From contig NC_016134.3 in NCBI RefSeq assembly GCF_000005505.3, positions 40,610,150-40,674,149 on the forward strand: DNA of 64,000 bases, in the 5' to 3' direction. Of the stretch, positions 1 through 11,814 are shown piece after piece. Position 1 is the first letter of the stretch, and every line of letters starts with the position of its first letter. A program made the translations under genes and the position numbers. The notes beneath the pieces were generated by a model. The model worked only from the letters and a program-made list of their open reading frames with translations, searched no databases and was not told the origin of the DNA. This DNA is from Brachypodium distachyon. Lineage: Eukaryota > Streptophyta > Magnoliopsida > Poales > Poaceae.

Positions 1-221
1 ATCCCGATGCGCTGGTGGGGCGGGGAAGACAAGAGAGAAGCGGGTCGGACGACGAGTCGCGAGGACGAGGCGAGCTCCAGCGAGATCTCGGCTGCCGGGG
101 CCGCGAAGGCCGACAACGCCAACGCCACCACCACGGAACCCGCAGGCACGGGCGATTTCTCTTGTGGGTAAGCGGTACTGCGAAGTGAGAAGCCGAGGGG
201 TTGGGTAGCCGGCGTGCGATG
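1..221 (-). CDS. Possible 5' end of an unidentified gene leaving the left edge
   Basis: On the minus strand an ATG at 221 opens a frame that stays open to the window edge (about 73 codons, starting MPSHAGYPTP and rich in Arg, Gly and Pro). The DNA upstream of it (about 230-480) is pyrimidine-rich on this strand, like a grass 5' leader. The plus strand also has an open frame here, ending near a donor-like GTGGGTAAGC at about 160-169, so the strand is not certain. GC-rich DNA often gives chance open frames. I recognise no domain and cannot assign a function. Confidence 0.25.
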
Positions 222-451
222 GCATATGCGTAATTTTAGCGAAATTATGGACAGACGGGACGGACGCCCACCTGCCGGCGGATAGGAGTCGGCGCTGCGC
301 GGCGCGGAGGAGGAAGGCGGCGTGGCGGCTCACACAGACAAAGGCGACGGGAAAAAAGAAAAATCCGTTTCGTTTTTAGGTGCGTCCGGGTGCGGCTCGC
401 TTGGTCAGATCGAATCGGCAGGTGGGAAAGAGGAGGACTAACGGCGCCCAC

Positions 452-1747
452 CCATCACCTCCAACTCCAATTTAATAGATAGTAATAGATTCTCTTGCAA
501 AAAAAATATGGGTCAGGTGTTTTTTTGTTTGAGAGAACCAAGATACTCTTGCCACGGTACCAGCACCATTGACAACTTCTCAAGCTGCTGCTCAGTTACT
601 TTGGCTTTGCCCATCCGCCTCGGATGATCGACGGGACAGATTGGTAGGGAAAGTGGGCATCTCGTCTCTAATACCAAATGTTATGTCCAGAGATCCAGGC
701 AGGTTTGGTTTGGCGCATAATGAAATATGCCAAAAAAATTATCATTCACCAAAAATTGGCATTTGGCAAGTCTTTAGCCAATTCTAGTTCAGTTCTTTGC
801 CAAAATCGACGAATTCACGAGCTAACAAAAGTATTATTTGGCTAGCCGATTTTTTAAAAGAGTAACATTGGGCTCACACCAAATCGTATCCACATGAGAG
901 GGATAGATATGACAGCGGGACAGCCTTACAGTTCAGGTTCTAGACAGCCGACACCCTTTACAGCAGCAGAACACGGGAGCACACGCAAACGACAGAAGCT
1001 TCCGGAGTCTCGATTCATTCGGCCCAGGTCGCTGGATCGAGCTTGGGGTTGGGCTTGGACCTCCGTTTCTCCCCGGGCTCATCAGGCCCGCTGTCTATGG
1101 TGCTGGTTGCCGTGACAACTCTTTGCGTCTTTTTTCTTTTGACGAGAACAACTCTTTTTTTTTTGAGGACGACGAGAACAACTCTTCGCGTCTGGAGTAG
1201 TTAAAGTGCGTTTCAACCCGTGATCTCTCCCTTTCCATTAATCTTGAGTAGTTAAAGTGCGTGTAAATAAAATATCGAAGAATGAGCGTCGGTGTTGGAC
1301 ACTTCGTGAAAAGTTGGGGAGTACTGTGCATGTGAATGTCTGGCCAACGCATAGAGTTTACTGAAACTGAAGCAAAGGGAACAACAAGACCTGACATTTG
1401 TTAACTAATTTGAGTTCACTAGCGCGCGCACACGTTGCCGCTGATGTCTTACGGCGCGATGCTCACCGCACCGTCATTGTTAATTAACCACAGCAAGTTG
1501 GCAACATTGTTGGAAGACAGCATCGTTTTAAATTTCCCGGTCTCTGCAACTGCTTTATCGACTCAATCCTCGAGCTTGGAAGAGCAGCAGCAGCAGCACA
1601 GCAGCGTCAGCACCCACTCGAAGCTGCAACCAACGTGCACGCGGAGAGAGTTCAATCGATCAGTCAGACTCAGACAATCTCTCTCCTGGCATGGCCTAAG
1701 CCACTAATCCAAGCTCCAGGGTCAGTAATTAAGTGCAGTACATATAA
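452..1747. other. Intergenic DNA without a recognisable gene
   Basis: Mostly AT-rich intergenic sequence. The short open frames here resemble nothing I know. Small direct repeats occur at 1139-1260: the string GAGAACAACTCTT appears three times and AGTAGTTAAAGTGCGT twice, which suggests local slippage or a small degenerate tandem repeat. No RNA gene or transposon end is evident. Confidence 0.5.
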
Positions 1748-2047
1748 TTACCAGCATGCTCCGAGATCAAAGTGTCTTCTCGGCGGCGGACACGACCGCG
1801 GCGGCTGCTCCCGAGCAAATGCGGCGTCCATGGAGAAGGCGGAGTAATTATGCAGCAGCCTCGGCTCTGACTGCGCTGCCCGCAATAATAGCAGCGGCGA
1901 GCCAGCGGCGTCGTCGTCCTCCCGGCTCGTCGGAGAGAAGGGCGGCGACGCGGAAGGCGACGGCGTGAAGGCGTACCGGCGGCGCCCCGGGCCGACGCTG
2001 ACCGGCAGCGGGGACGACGGAGAGGAGGAGGCCCCGCTGCTGCTCAT
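1748..2047 (-). CDS. Hypothetical 99-residue ORF
   Basis: The ORF has a true ATG at 2047 and a stop at 1748. The product is Ser/Pro-rich in its first half (MSSSGASSSP, SPSASPPFSP) and then has an acidic patch (REDDDAAGS) and a more ordinary segment (LLHNYSAFSMD). The composition looks like the disordered N-terminus of a plant protein, so it may be a real short gene or the orphaned first exon of a larger one. I see no domain, signal peptide or clear promoter. The opposite strand also has open frames, as expected in GC-rich DNA. Confidence 0.3.
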   Translation of the reverse strand: MSSSGASSSPSSPLPVSVGPGRRRYAFTPSPSASPPFSPTSREDDDAAGSPLLLLRAAQSEPRLLHNYSAFSMDAAFAREQPPRSCPPPRRHFDLGACW

Positions 2048-2927
2048 GGTCTCGGCACGCGCGTACGTGGTCGCGGTTCTTCTATCACAATCTTACAATG
2101 GAGATACGCCAGATCAGAAACCAGTAAGCGCAGGAGTTACATAGGTCAGGTGATGAGCATGGCCCGTAGAGCAAGCGTGCATGGTCGTTGTGTGCACGCA
2201 CGGAACGGAAGATTGCACTGGTAGCTGCCTGACTCCCTCTTAACGTTTCGGCCAACTGTGAGTCAAGGAGAGCTCACCATACATTCTCTGGCCGCGCTTA
2301 ATTGGACTTTTGACCCAGTAACCCGTCTCGTGCGTGCACGTGCACCATACATTCTAATCATCAATATGGATGCTCCGGCAAACTGATGAGAAGCTCCGTC
2401 TTGCTGATAGAATTTTCTTAAAAGAATAAGGATTTTTTGTAGATATGAATAGGGTGAGTTGGGAATTTGTGAATCTGACAATCTGTGACTGACGTGAGTT
2501 TTGAATGCATCAAACTGCTGTGTACTTGCGATTGGTATTAGCAAACCAAACATATGGTTTGGTTGATCGAACAAGCGAGTGGACAGCCTTGGACAGAATT
2601 GTGTGGATGTAATAACTACGGAGTACCAACCCGCAAAAAAGAGTACCAAATCGACGGTGCTTTCACAGATGGAGCATGCATACGGAATAGGAAATAATGG
2701 ACAATGATAGTACAAGTCCTGATTAGTATAGCTAGCCAGTACGGTACACTACATTCATGGCATGCCAAGCTAGGTAGCTCTCGGTCTCGGCCGGTCGTTC
2801 ATTTGGTACACCAACTAGCTTACATACGACAGCGTACATGTAGCCATGTAGGCATGTAGTGGAGAGCGACACATTCTGTAGAGGTAGCGCTAAAGCTCTC
2901 ACGCACGAACGGAGCACGAATATGTGA

Positions 2928-3272
2928 CTACGGGAAGCCGTGCTGGAGGTAGTAGTACTTGCGGGCGGCGGCGGAGGATGCGCCGAAGCAGCCGAGCAGG
3001 CCCGTGGACGCCCTGCCCAGCCACCACGCCACCGCGCCGCGCGCCCGGGCCTCCGCTCCCCTCCCGGCCACGCGGGCCTTCCGCACCCACACGCGCATCA
3101 TTCCCTCTCCGACATCCCCACGGCCAAGCGTGGCGGGGGAGATGAGCCGGTAGCTCCGCACGAACTGCGACCGCCGCAACGCGTACTGCTCGCGCTCGCG
3201 CCCGGAGCCGGAGACCCGCCAGGACGACGGCTGCTCCTGCTCGTCCTCATGGGATGGCGCCGGTGGCGGCAT
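2928..3272 (-). CDS. Small intronless gene, 114-residue unknown protein
   Basis: The frame runs from ATG at 3272 to a stop at 2928, encoding 114 residues. A TATA-like box lies about 110 nt upstream on the same strand (3383-3390), which gives a sensible leader and is the main reason to prefer this frame over the others. The product is basic: an Arg/Ser-rich N-terminal third (about 18-40, with RSQFVRSYRL), an Arg/Ala/Gly-rich middle, and a short hydrophobic stretch (about 81-100, WWLGRASTGLLGCFG) before an aromatic tail (KYYYLQHGFP). It resembles the small single-exon proteins common in plant genomes, but I recognise no family and propose no function. It could be a chance GC-rich frame. Confidence 0.5.
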   Translation of the reverse strand: MPPPAPSHEDEQEQPSSWRVSGSGREREQYALRRSQFVRSYRLISPATLGRGDVGEGMMRVWVRKARVAGRGAEARARGAVAWWLGRASTGLLGCFGASSAAARKYYYLQHGFP

Positions 3273-3325
3273 CGATATCGGCCGATCGCTGGCCGCAAGT
3301 CAGGGCAGGTTCCCCGAGCCGAGTG

Positions 3326-3341
3326 AGTGTGTGTGTGTGTG
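3326..3341. repeat. GT dinucleotide microsatellite
   Basis: A short run of alternating GT starts in the upstream region of the 114-residue ORF. A second microsatellite, four to five GGAT units, follows at about 3389-3407. Both could vary in length between accessions. Confidence 0.7.
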
Positions 3342-3382
3342 TACGTGTGGCCGTGCCAGTGGAGTGGACGGCGAGTGCAGAG

Positions 3383-3390
3383 TTATATAT
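3383..3390 (-). promoter_or_regulatory. TATA box of the 114-residue ORF
   Basis: On the minus strand the sequence reads CCATATATAACT, a near-consensus plant TATA box. It is about 110 nt before the ATG at 3272, so initiation about 30 nt downstream would leave an 80 nt leader. It lies beside a GGAT tetranucleotide repeat (3389-3407) and a GT repeat (3326-3341). Confidence 0.45.
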
Positions 3391-4296
3391 GGATGGATGG
3401 ATGGATATGGATCCAAGTGATCAGGTAGCGAGTGACATGAGCAATTTAAGCTAGCGGGAGTGGTTGAACCAGAAGCTCCTAGACAAGGGCTTGTTTGGTG
3501 ACGATGGTTGCACCCGGACGCACCAACCCGGATATACTGGCTGTACCGTGCCGTCTCGATCGATCGGAAAGTACGTTTCTCTTCTTTTTTTTGCAGGTGG
3601 AAAGTACGTTTCTCGGTTGCTCGGTCGGTCTCGCTCCGTTGGTTCGTGGCTGGGTGTGCCGAGCCACAACCCCAACTCGTGGCACGCACCTGCGGCGCAA
3701 GGGCCAAGGGGCGTGCGTCCAAGGCCAAATTAGACGAGGCCGATCCCATCAAGAACGGGGATATCCAATCTCCCAAAAGGAGAACGGTTGTTCAACCACG
3801 GGACATAGCAGTTCCCCTAGCTAGCTAGGCAGTGACCCGGCCGGCTGCAAGAGGATCAAAGAAACTGTATATGGTTACGAATGAGCATCTACAAATCAAA
3901 GGAACAATATGGTTTTAAAACTAGCCTGTTCATTTCCCCTAAAGCTGCCATAGTCCAGATCCATCCATCCATCACCGAGTTTTAAGTTAACAACACGATG
4001 CTGCTAAAAAGCTATTCGTCCATAACTGGATGCAACACCTCTCATGTTCTACCTGACCAAAACGGAAGATTCAACCTGAAATTCTGAAGGACTCCGCCAT
4101 TTCCTTCAGCTGCGCACAAACAAACGCCTTCCACCACACTGCCAACACATGAGATTTTCCAACTGTTTTTAACTGAAGCTTGGACCCAGCTTCGAAACCT
4201 ACAGATGATGAGAACTACACTTGCACTGTTGCACAGCATCATCATCTCCACAGTCCATGCCACTTGCACCAAGAACTTTTGGATCCAGAAATAGTT
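3391..4296. other. Intergenic DNA and 3' flank of the bZIP gene
   Basis: Several overlapping open frames on both strands at 3450-3830 have no recognisable composition and look like chance frames in GC-rich DNA. The last 250 bases before 4296 are AT-rich and probably hold the 3' untranslated region of the minus-strand bZIP gene, whose stop is at 4297. No repeat boundary was found. Confidence 0.5.
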
Positions 4297-7200
4297 TCAG
4301 ATGCCGCTGCTGCCTCCTGACGACTTGCCATCACCCCACAGGCTCTGACCGCCGCCCATCGGCCCTTTCATCTTGAGGTCACGCTGGAGCTGCTGCGCTT
4401 GAAGCGGGTGCAGTGGCTGCTGCTGGTGCTGAGGGCGCAAGGCCTGCTGCTGGGGCTGTTGGTGGAGCTGGAGTTGTTGAAGCTGGTGCGTCGCTAGCAG
4501 AGATTGCATGGTTTGGTTGTTGTGGAACATCTGCTGGTTGCCTCCAAACTGGTGTGGCGCCTGAGGCATGCCCCCATAGTTCATCATCATTCCTCCACCA
4601 TTAGCGAGCTGGCCTGTTGCCACCTTCAGTCGCTGAACCTCCGTTTTCAGGGTGTCATTTAGGGCTACACCACGGAAAAAGAAATTTTAGTAAAAAGATA
4701 ATAATACTAATCTAATTGTCTCAAGTCATCCCACTGTAGGCACAAGGTTTTTTATTTTTATCATTAGACATTATAACGTTCCTGATACGGTGTATACTGT
4801 AGACTAGATGCACAGGTTTTTTAATCATCGGAGACATTATAAAGTTCCTCTTATACAGGTCCTCAGATTGCAAACGACTGACCAATCTTCTATCCTGCTT
4901 CTATCATATGCATCGACATGACCTGCCAAGTTTTACCACTAATGCTGTGCACCTAATAATGACAAGTTGAAAAAAGAAGAATCCAGAAAAACTAGGGGTC
5001 AGAAATATGAGTATTACCATCTTGCAAGTGGACTTGCTGCTCCATGGTCTGCAGACGTATCTTCAGTTCACTATTCTCACTTGTTAGTCCAGTAGTGTCT
5101 CTCTGACATAGGAATATAATGAGCAGAATAGTCATTAGATATCTGAAGAAAATGCATGGTCTATTATTACATAATCAGTAGAGCATAAGGGAGCATACAA
5201 ATGAAGTATGTCCTCCAGAAAAAAAAGAATGATATTTTGTGTTTCAGCGGATAGGTGCAGTAGGATAACAGTGCTCTACATAAATATGGATTTTGTAAAA
5301 TGATCTTGGTAAGGTCTGCACTGTGCACTCTTAAGATATCTAAGTGCAGTTCATTGAGTCAATTTTTATGCCTTTTCCTGGAGACTTGATTTGCAAGAAT
5401 GCAGCAAAGGGCATGAAGTTATAGATTTGACCAGATTCTTTCAAACATTAACATGTCAAACTGTTGGCATGTTGACATACATTCCACACATAATTTTACA
5501 TGGATTTATCATTCATTTAGAAATATGATATGCATAAAAACTAAAAAGGACAGCCTTCCTGCATAAAGAAAAGGTCAACATAACTCTATTAACAGTATTT
5601 TCCTTAAGAAGATATATGAATGAAACATGGGAAGACCAACAATCATCAACTACCACATGAATCAGTAGCAGTGGGGCTCACTGCCTCAGATCACAATGGA
5701 TATCATTTGTTGAATGTTTCTTCATGTGTCAGCTGCTAAACAGCTTCGTTTCTATAAACTTGGATAGTACTCTTTGTGATTTTGTATCGTCTTAAGTTTC
5801 TCAACTGGGAAACCAGGAACAGATGCAGGCAAGCACTTAGTATTGCAGAAATAGTTTCAAGCAAAGTCTTAAATATCAATCACATGTAGGACTATGGGTG
5901 ACCTAAGTTTCCCAACTATCATTGTACTCCCTCCGTTCCTTGAAGGAGGGCATATTAGAGATGAGTACGCATACCAAAGAAGCCAATATGGATGTGTTTT
6001 GGACGATTTTTCCCTTGCTGCAATTACTGAGCATGCTGGCGACTTAGCACTGCGCTGGCTTAAGGAGGCGATCAGTAGCAGTTAATGCTGCAATTGCATG
6101 CACTGGCTCACATCGCCTAGGATGTTGCTGCATGGCGCATGAAGTCTACTCCCGCTCTTCCTCCAGCGCGAATTTTGATCGCCAAAAAATTTCTAAACTC
6201 CAAATTCTAGCGCCTTTTTTAAATTGAAATTTTGTCCAAGTAGCGCCATTTTTTCATTCAAATTTTGACGACCGTTGTTATAAGAAAGCCTCCATGAGAA
6301 AGCTTGCTGTGCAGCCACTTCATCTTCCCTTCTTCTCTTCTCTCCTCCTACCTCTCCCTGTTCAATTGGGAGCATGTTGTAGCATCAATGGACTTTGACT
6401 TCAACTTTGCAATTGATTGGGATGACGTTTTTTAGTATAGTGGTCCAGTGCAAGACATCAACTACGATTACATGTTTGAAGAGTATGATGAAGACCAAGG
6501 TACTCCCAGTTGTTTGTACTCCAAGTACTGCATGCCTTCGATTGTTCCCTTTGGATTGACCCAATCAATCTTGGTTTTGTTCACAACAGATGGAGTGATT
6601 GCAGGGGAAGGATTTGCTGCCGTTAGTGGTGACGCATCCAACCAGCTGCAGAACGTCCAGCCGCACGAAGACGGTGCCAGCACCAGCCAGGCACAACACA
6701 CTACCGTGCAGAATGGCGACGCACAGAACGGCCAGCCAACCCAAGACGGTGCCTTTGCCAGCCATGCCTACGTGGACAATGGCGACATCCATACGCAGCA
6801 TGCCTAAGAGGACGACAGCAACACCCATGCAGACGGACAAGGATATGGCTATGACAGGCTCGGGCTGTGCAGCCGCGTGCCAAGCAGGCTAGGGCTCACC
6901 GGGGTGGTCACGGTGGCCTCAGCCTGGGCGGTCGTGCTGCGCTGCGGCTGGACGCGGTGTCGGCGTGTCACGGCAAGAGGAAGAAGCTAGGCGCACGTAT
7001 ATTCCCTTCATTTGCATGCAGGACTACTAGTCGGAAAGTGGAAATGCGGAAATGGAGGTGGGGCTTTGGTATTTATGGAAATGGAGGCGGCAGTTACTGC
7101 GTTAGCATGCAGTGGGGCCTTGCAGGGGGGCAGTTTAGTCAGATTTGGGCCAAAAATGCCTCAACGCCGCCCTGTTTGGTTAGGCTTAAATGTGGCCTTT

Positions 7201-8912
7201 GACTTTTGGCTTATAAGGCAAGCCACAAAGAAAAAGAAAGAAGCTAATATGCCCTCCTTCAAGGAATGGAGGGAATAAGGTGCAGGACCAGTAGATCAGT
7301 GTTATTCAGTATGTTTCTATCATGTTTAACAGGATGTTGCTTCAAAGTGCGCTATAATGTCTAATTATTTTACTCATATGGTGGACATAAGCTGCTAACA
7401 AACCAACTAGTGGAAGATGGTTATGCCACTCTCTCCCACCATGGAAGTGGAACCCTAACACTATCAATCTGTTCCAAAGTTTTACATGCATAGCAATACA
7501 ATGAAATTAGTTTCACATAATAGGGAGACAAGACAGTGTAGCTTGTAACATACAACATAATGCTTCCAACTACCATAATCACACATGTGGGTGTACTCAA
7601 TTCTACAACACATCTTCCACTCTTAGAATGGCTTATCTTGCAAACAGAAACAAAAATACTCAATACTTTTAAACCATTAAAGAAGATGTCCAAGAAGCCT
7701 CCATACACCAAAATGCATGTAACAGATGGTTCTTCTAAGAAATTGGATGAAATTTCATAGGCCATTTCCTAAATTCCAATTATATCAGATAGAACCCTAA
7801 CCATCATTTAATACCTATATCATCTAAGTTGAGACTAATGGATGCATACATGGAATTTCCTTTTGCCCATCCAAAATGGTCCCTTAAAGGATTATAAGGG
7901 GAAAACTTCAAAGCGATAGTGCGTACCTGCAGTAATGCCAACTGGGCTGACAGTGTTGTTGCTTCTGTCTGCAGCGTTTGCACCTTGTGCTCAAGTTCGC
8001 CAATATAGCGCATTTTCCTTTCCTTTGATCTTGCTGCGGATTGTCTGTTAGCCCAAATCCTATAAAATATCCAAATCAGTGGGGTAACAAGTTCCAATTG
8101 CACATTTGTCTGACAAATGAATCTTCTCCCTCCAATCTAATCTAACTGAGATATATCTTTCTTCCTCTTATACAAAGAAACATTCGTGCAAATAGTCCAT
8201 TTTACACCCATTCATGCAAAGTTGTGTATTCAATTGTTCCTTCGCTAAGAATGTCACCACGATGGATGAGATGACTACTTAACTAACAGAAAACAATTCA
8301 GGCATTTCACAATAGGCTACTTGGACTCTATAACAGAAGAGTAAATTTTGTGAAATCAAACCTTTTCGCCCTCTTCGGATCGACAAGGGCAAGCTCGGCC
8401 AGCTTCGCTGCGGACACTGCCTTCTTGGCCTCCACAGACGACATTCCTTCCATCCCCTGCGCCCCCACCAACTCCTCCGTCTTGATCGACATCGACTCGT
8501 CCATGGACTGGCTGTGCTGGTGCTTGGGCCTCATTCCATGGCCCATTCCCGCCGCTTGACCCCCGCCAGCAGCGGCAGACGACGACTCCGCCTCCGATGA
8601 CGCCCCGCAGGACGAGTTCAGCTTGTCCACATCAAGGAACATGGAGAAGAGCTCCTCGTCGTTCTCGTCCGACAGCGACGGCCCGTCGCCGCCACCGGGC
8701 GCGGAGAGGTCGAGGTCGTCGGGGAGGCTCAGGATCTCGGAGTGCGCGCGCCGGTGGCCCGGGTTCCTGGTGGGGAAGTCCGGCATGCGGCTGATGTCGT
8801 ACTCCGGTGGTGGAGTCGTCGACGACGACGGCCCCGCGCGACGCGAGGACTGCGGCGGCAAGCCGTCGCCGCCGCCGCCTTCCGCCGAGATCCAGGCCCT
8901 GTCCTTGTTCAT
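4297..8912 (-). CDS. Group I bZIP transcription factor (RF2/VIP1 type)
   Basis: A nuclear DNA-binding regulator. Four exons, 8912-8362, 8059-7927, 5102-5018 and 4664-4297, join in frame to give 378 residues with GT-AG introns. The N-terminal half is disordered and carries the group I motif RRAHSE (54-59), a likely phosphorylation/14-3-3 type site, and an acidic [10 protein letters not shown] motif. The basic region starts at [15 protein letters not shown] (185-199). Asn188 is followed eight residues on by Lys196, the Lys-for-Arg change known for group I. A long leucine zipper spans exons 2-4. The C-terminus is rich in Gln and His, as in many RF2 proteins. Known relatives bind promoter elements for vascular or stress expression; the target here is unknown. 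Intron 2 (2.8 kb) contains a mariner-like element. CAG-GTGAGA at about 9182-9187 may mark a leader intron. Confidence 0.93.
5927..7275 (+). mobile_element. Mariner-like element, internally deleted
   Basis: A 1349 bp element inside bZIP intron 2. Its ends are inverted repeats of about 30 bp: the left begins CTCCCTCCGTTCC and the right, read in reverse, TTCCCTCCATTCC. Both continue with TTGAAGGAGGGCATATTAG. TA dinucleotides (5925-5926 and 7276-7277) flank it, the target duplication of Tc1/mariner and Stowaway elements. Inside, an ATG at 6388 opens an acidic [15 protein letters not shown] frame broken by TAG at 6433. The same frame continues past the stop (about 6448-6807) with a Gln/Asn/His-rich stretch. 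This looks like the N-terminal part of a plant mariner transposase; no DDD catalytic domain follows, so the element is non-autonomous. Classing the ORF as transposase is inference; the ends are seen directly. Confidence 0.8.
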
Positions 8913-9012
8913 CTTCTCGGCACCAAGACCCGCCGCCTTTCGCAGTCCACCAAGCTAAGCTCACACGGCTCAAACTCAAGTCTGCGCTCTGCAAGAGAAT
9001 TTGGGGATTCAA

Positions 9013-10896
9013 ACGGTGAGCACGGAACTGGCTGAAAGAACAGGAACCCGAGGGTGGAAACCGGGTAGAGATTCTTGAGACGGGGAGGGAGATCTAGGAG
9101 CTGAATTGCAAGAACACGAAGCTAAGCAAGAGAGAGGACAACGAGGGGATTCGCGGAGAAAGGGGAGGCTGGTTTCTTCTCTCACCTGAGATTTGGGCGC
9201 AGTTCGCCACTCGCTGATCTATCACGCTCTATTTGTTTGCTTATCACTTGTTGGCATTATTTGCATGAGACAGACGGGATGATAGAACTCCACGCGTGAA
9301 CGAGATTTTTATAACAGTTTATTCTATTCCATTTTCGTAAGGAAAGATAGGCAAAAGGCTGGCTCATTCACTTCGTGTGAGTTGGGATATGCCGGCCCTG
9401 ATAGGGCATGCATACAAGGAAAAGAGTTCTTGTAAAGTGACAACTGACGAAATCAACGGAGATTCAGGAGGATTCTCGATTTCTCTATCTTTTATGGTGG
9501 TGATTAATATTTTTCTTGTTTAGTGAATCCTTTACGCGTTAGACAACGAATACATTCTTTTTCTGTAAGAGGACGTTGTTGAATAGATGGGCTTGCCTTA
9601 TAGTCTTGATAACTGTGATGTCAAATTGTACGTTGTTATTTCTTGAGGAAATTGCACGGCGGGTACATTAACTTGGCAAGGATGTTCGCTCTCATCCGTT
9701 AATTTGTAAATTTGAAAAGCGGATCCATTAAATTGGCACAGACGTTTCTTAATGGTCAAATTCGTGCCTAAACTAGCCACGCCGACTACCTACATGGACA
9801 TGCGGGATGTTATTCGTAATTTTGCGTGTGATGGAACTTCGCATTTAACCCCTGCCAATCATAGGTCGTCTATCCATGGTACAGCCTGCCACGCTGCTCG
9901 AAAACTTTGCACTAAAACCCTTATGTTCTCTCCACCATCGGGTCCCTCCCTCCTCCTCTGTTACACCGCCTCAAGGAGCACTGCAAGACAGGCGATTGTC
10001 GACGAGCGACGGCAAGCTTTCGGTCCATCTCAAACTCCAATTTGGCAGCAACGTTCTCATTTAGTAGACGAATAGACTGTCAACGAAACATAGACAAAAT
10101 GCTAAAAAAAATAAGAGACAAAGGGGGAGACATAATCAATGGAAAGGAGATGAACAAGACCAAATACAGTGTTATTTGGAAGCTAGAACGGGAAAGAAGA
10201 CGTGGTTGGGTACCAAGGGTTCCAAGAATTAAATGAAAAATAGCAGAACCAGAAAATAGTGAAAAGACCCCTCCCAAGTAGGCAAACACCACGTCGGCTG
10301 CCATCGTGACTGAGTTTGGGCCAAGTTCGTCAATTAGGGCTAATTTGAACTTTGCGAAGTTGTGCAATGACGACAATATTTGGTTGTGGGCGGTACACTT
10401 ATAATTATAGTACAATGGACAATTCACATAGATTAATATAGCATAAGGGTGGCATGATCAAGCAAAGGTCGATGACGACAAAGCAAGAGTTGCAAAGGAA
10501 GAGGATATGTTGATTGGTGGGTATCTTGGCGCCCTTTGCACTACAGAAATAACCACGGGTTATAAAAAGGCACAATCTCGTTGATACTTTTCTGAAAGAA
10601 CACTAATTGTTATTTGAAGTATTTAACCAAATGCAAGTTTATGCAGCATGTATGTGATTGTAACGCATGAGTTTGTCCTCTTTAAGAGTTTCCTTTTGAA
10701 GTTCCATTCTTGTCTAAAAGATCTCCACGAACAAAACTACTATTCCTGCGTGTACCTTAAAAACACCCACTCAAAATAATCATGATATTGTGGGCGCCTT
10801 TTGAGTTTTACAAAAAGATAAATGGAACGGTAAAATCCACCAAAATGACATGGTCCTTATCGATTTCAGCAACCGCTAAAACCTTTGTAAGTGCTA
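9013..10896. other. bZIP leader/promoter and intergenic DNA
   Basis: The first 200 bases are probably leader and promoter of the minus-strand bZIP gene. The rest (to about 10896) is AT-rich and carries only short open frames without recognisable content. A near-repetition of the TTAANTTGGCA type occurs at about 9670-9740. No RNA gene was identified. Confidence 0.45.
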
Positions 10897-11814
10897 CTAC
10901 TTCCGTTTCTAATAAGAAATCATAACTTTGTGTTGAGTCAAATTTCTTTGGCTAACTTTATAGAAAAATGTGTCAACACGTGGAATATCAAATAAGTATA
11001 CCATGGAAATACATATATCACGATGGATTTAATAAAAACTACTTCCTCCGTCCCAAACAAATCTACACAATAAAACGTGTCTAAATAGACAAAGTGCGAT
11101 ACTTAGTTTTTCTTCAAAAATGCAACCCCACGAGTGTATCATCAATCAAAGAAGAAGGGCTGGAAGGCCAGTTACAACGCCGCTGAGCGGCTACAATGCC
11201 ACAAAGTGGCAAAACACAAAAAGTCTACGGGGCATCGAGCAACCCACTCGCCATAGCGGCCTAAAAGACAATCCATCCGTAAAAAGCTCCGGCGCTTTCC
11301 CACCGCAGCGCCTCCTCGCGGATGGTCAGGAGCACTCTTTGGACCGAAGGATAAGCGCCATTGAAGACCACATCGTTGAGGTGACACCAAATGGTCCAAA
11401 AGACGAGAGAGAACGTCGTCAGGAGGCCCAGTGATGGCGGCCCACCAGGTTGGAGATCAGAGTCCGCACTCGATCGCCAGCCCCCATGATTCCACGCGAT
11501 GAGAAGAGGCTCCCAAATCTGCCTGGTAACAACGCACCCCAACAAGAGGTGAGTAATAGTCTTCGGCACCTTATCCCGCAAAGGATAGTGAAGTGGGTGT
11601 GGAAGGCCCTCCTCTACAACGGATCCGTAATCCAACAACAATTCTTTGCCGCCAGCCAAGCAAATACCTCCCAGATTTGCAACGTGATACTTATTTTGGA
11701 AAGAGGTAGTAATTTGGAGTCATGGATGTTGATAGATTTTTCTGTAACTTGGTCAAAGTTTAAAAAGTTTAACTTAGGACTAAAAAAACTTCTTACAATT
11801 AGAAACGGAGAAAA
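10897..11814. mobile_element. Stowaway-like MITE split by nested insertions
   Basis: The left end (ACTACTTCCGTTTCTAAT at about 10897) and the right end (reverse complement CTCCGTTTCTAATTGTAAG, ending about 11814) are matching inverted termini, both next to TA. The inner flanks also match a familiar grass MITE: the right part has TTGGTCAAAGTTTAAAAAGTT and the left GTTGAGTCAAATTTCTTTGG. About 650 bp of unrelated DNA interrupts it from about 11040 to 11690, including a second MITE end (CTTCCTCCGTCCC at 11042) and a LINE fragment. The order of insertion is therefore outer MITE first, then the inner material. Confidence 0.6.
11172..11690 (-). mobile_element. LINE (non-LTR retrotransposon) 3' fragment
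   Basis: The minus-strand ORF at 11261-11659 reads through TITHLLLGCVVTRQIWEPLL and later FWTIWCHLNDVVFNGAYPS. This is the pattern of the zinc-binding domain at the C-terminal end of plant LINE reverse transcriptases (zf-RVT: THLLxxCxxxxxxW, then WxxWxxRNxxxFxG). The N-terminal RT and endonuclease domains are absent, so this is a 5'-truncated or decayed copy. The upstream Cys of the usual zinc motif is not obvious. The fragment sits inside the split MITE at 10897-11814. Confidence 0.65.
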
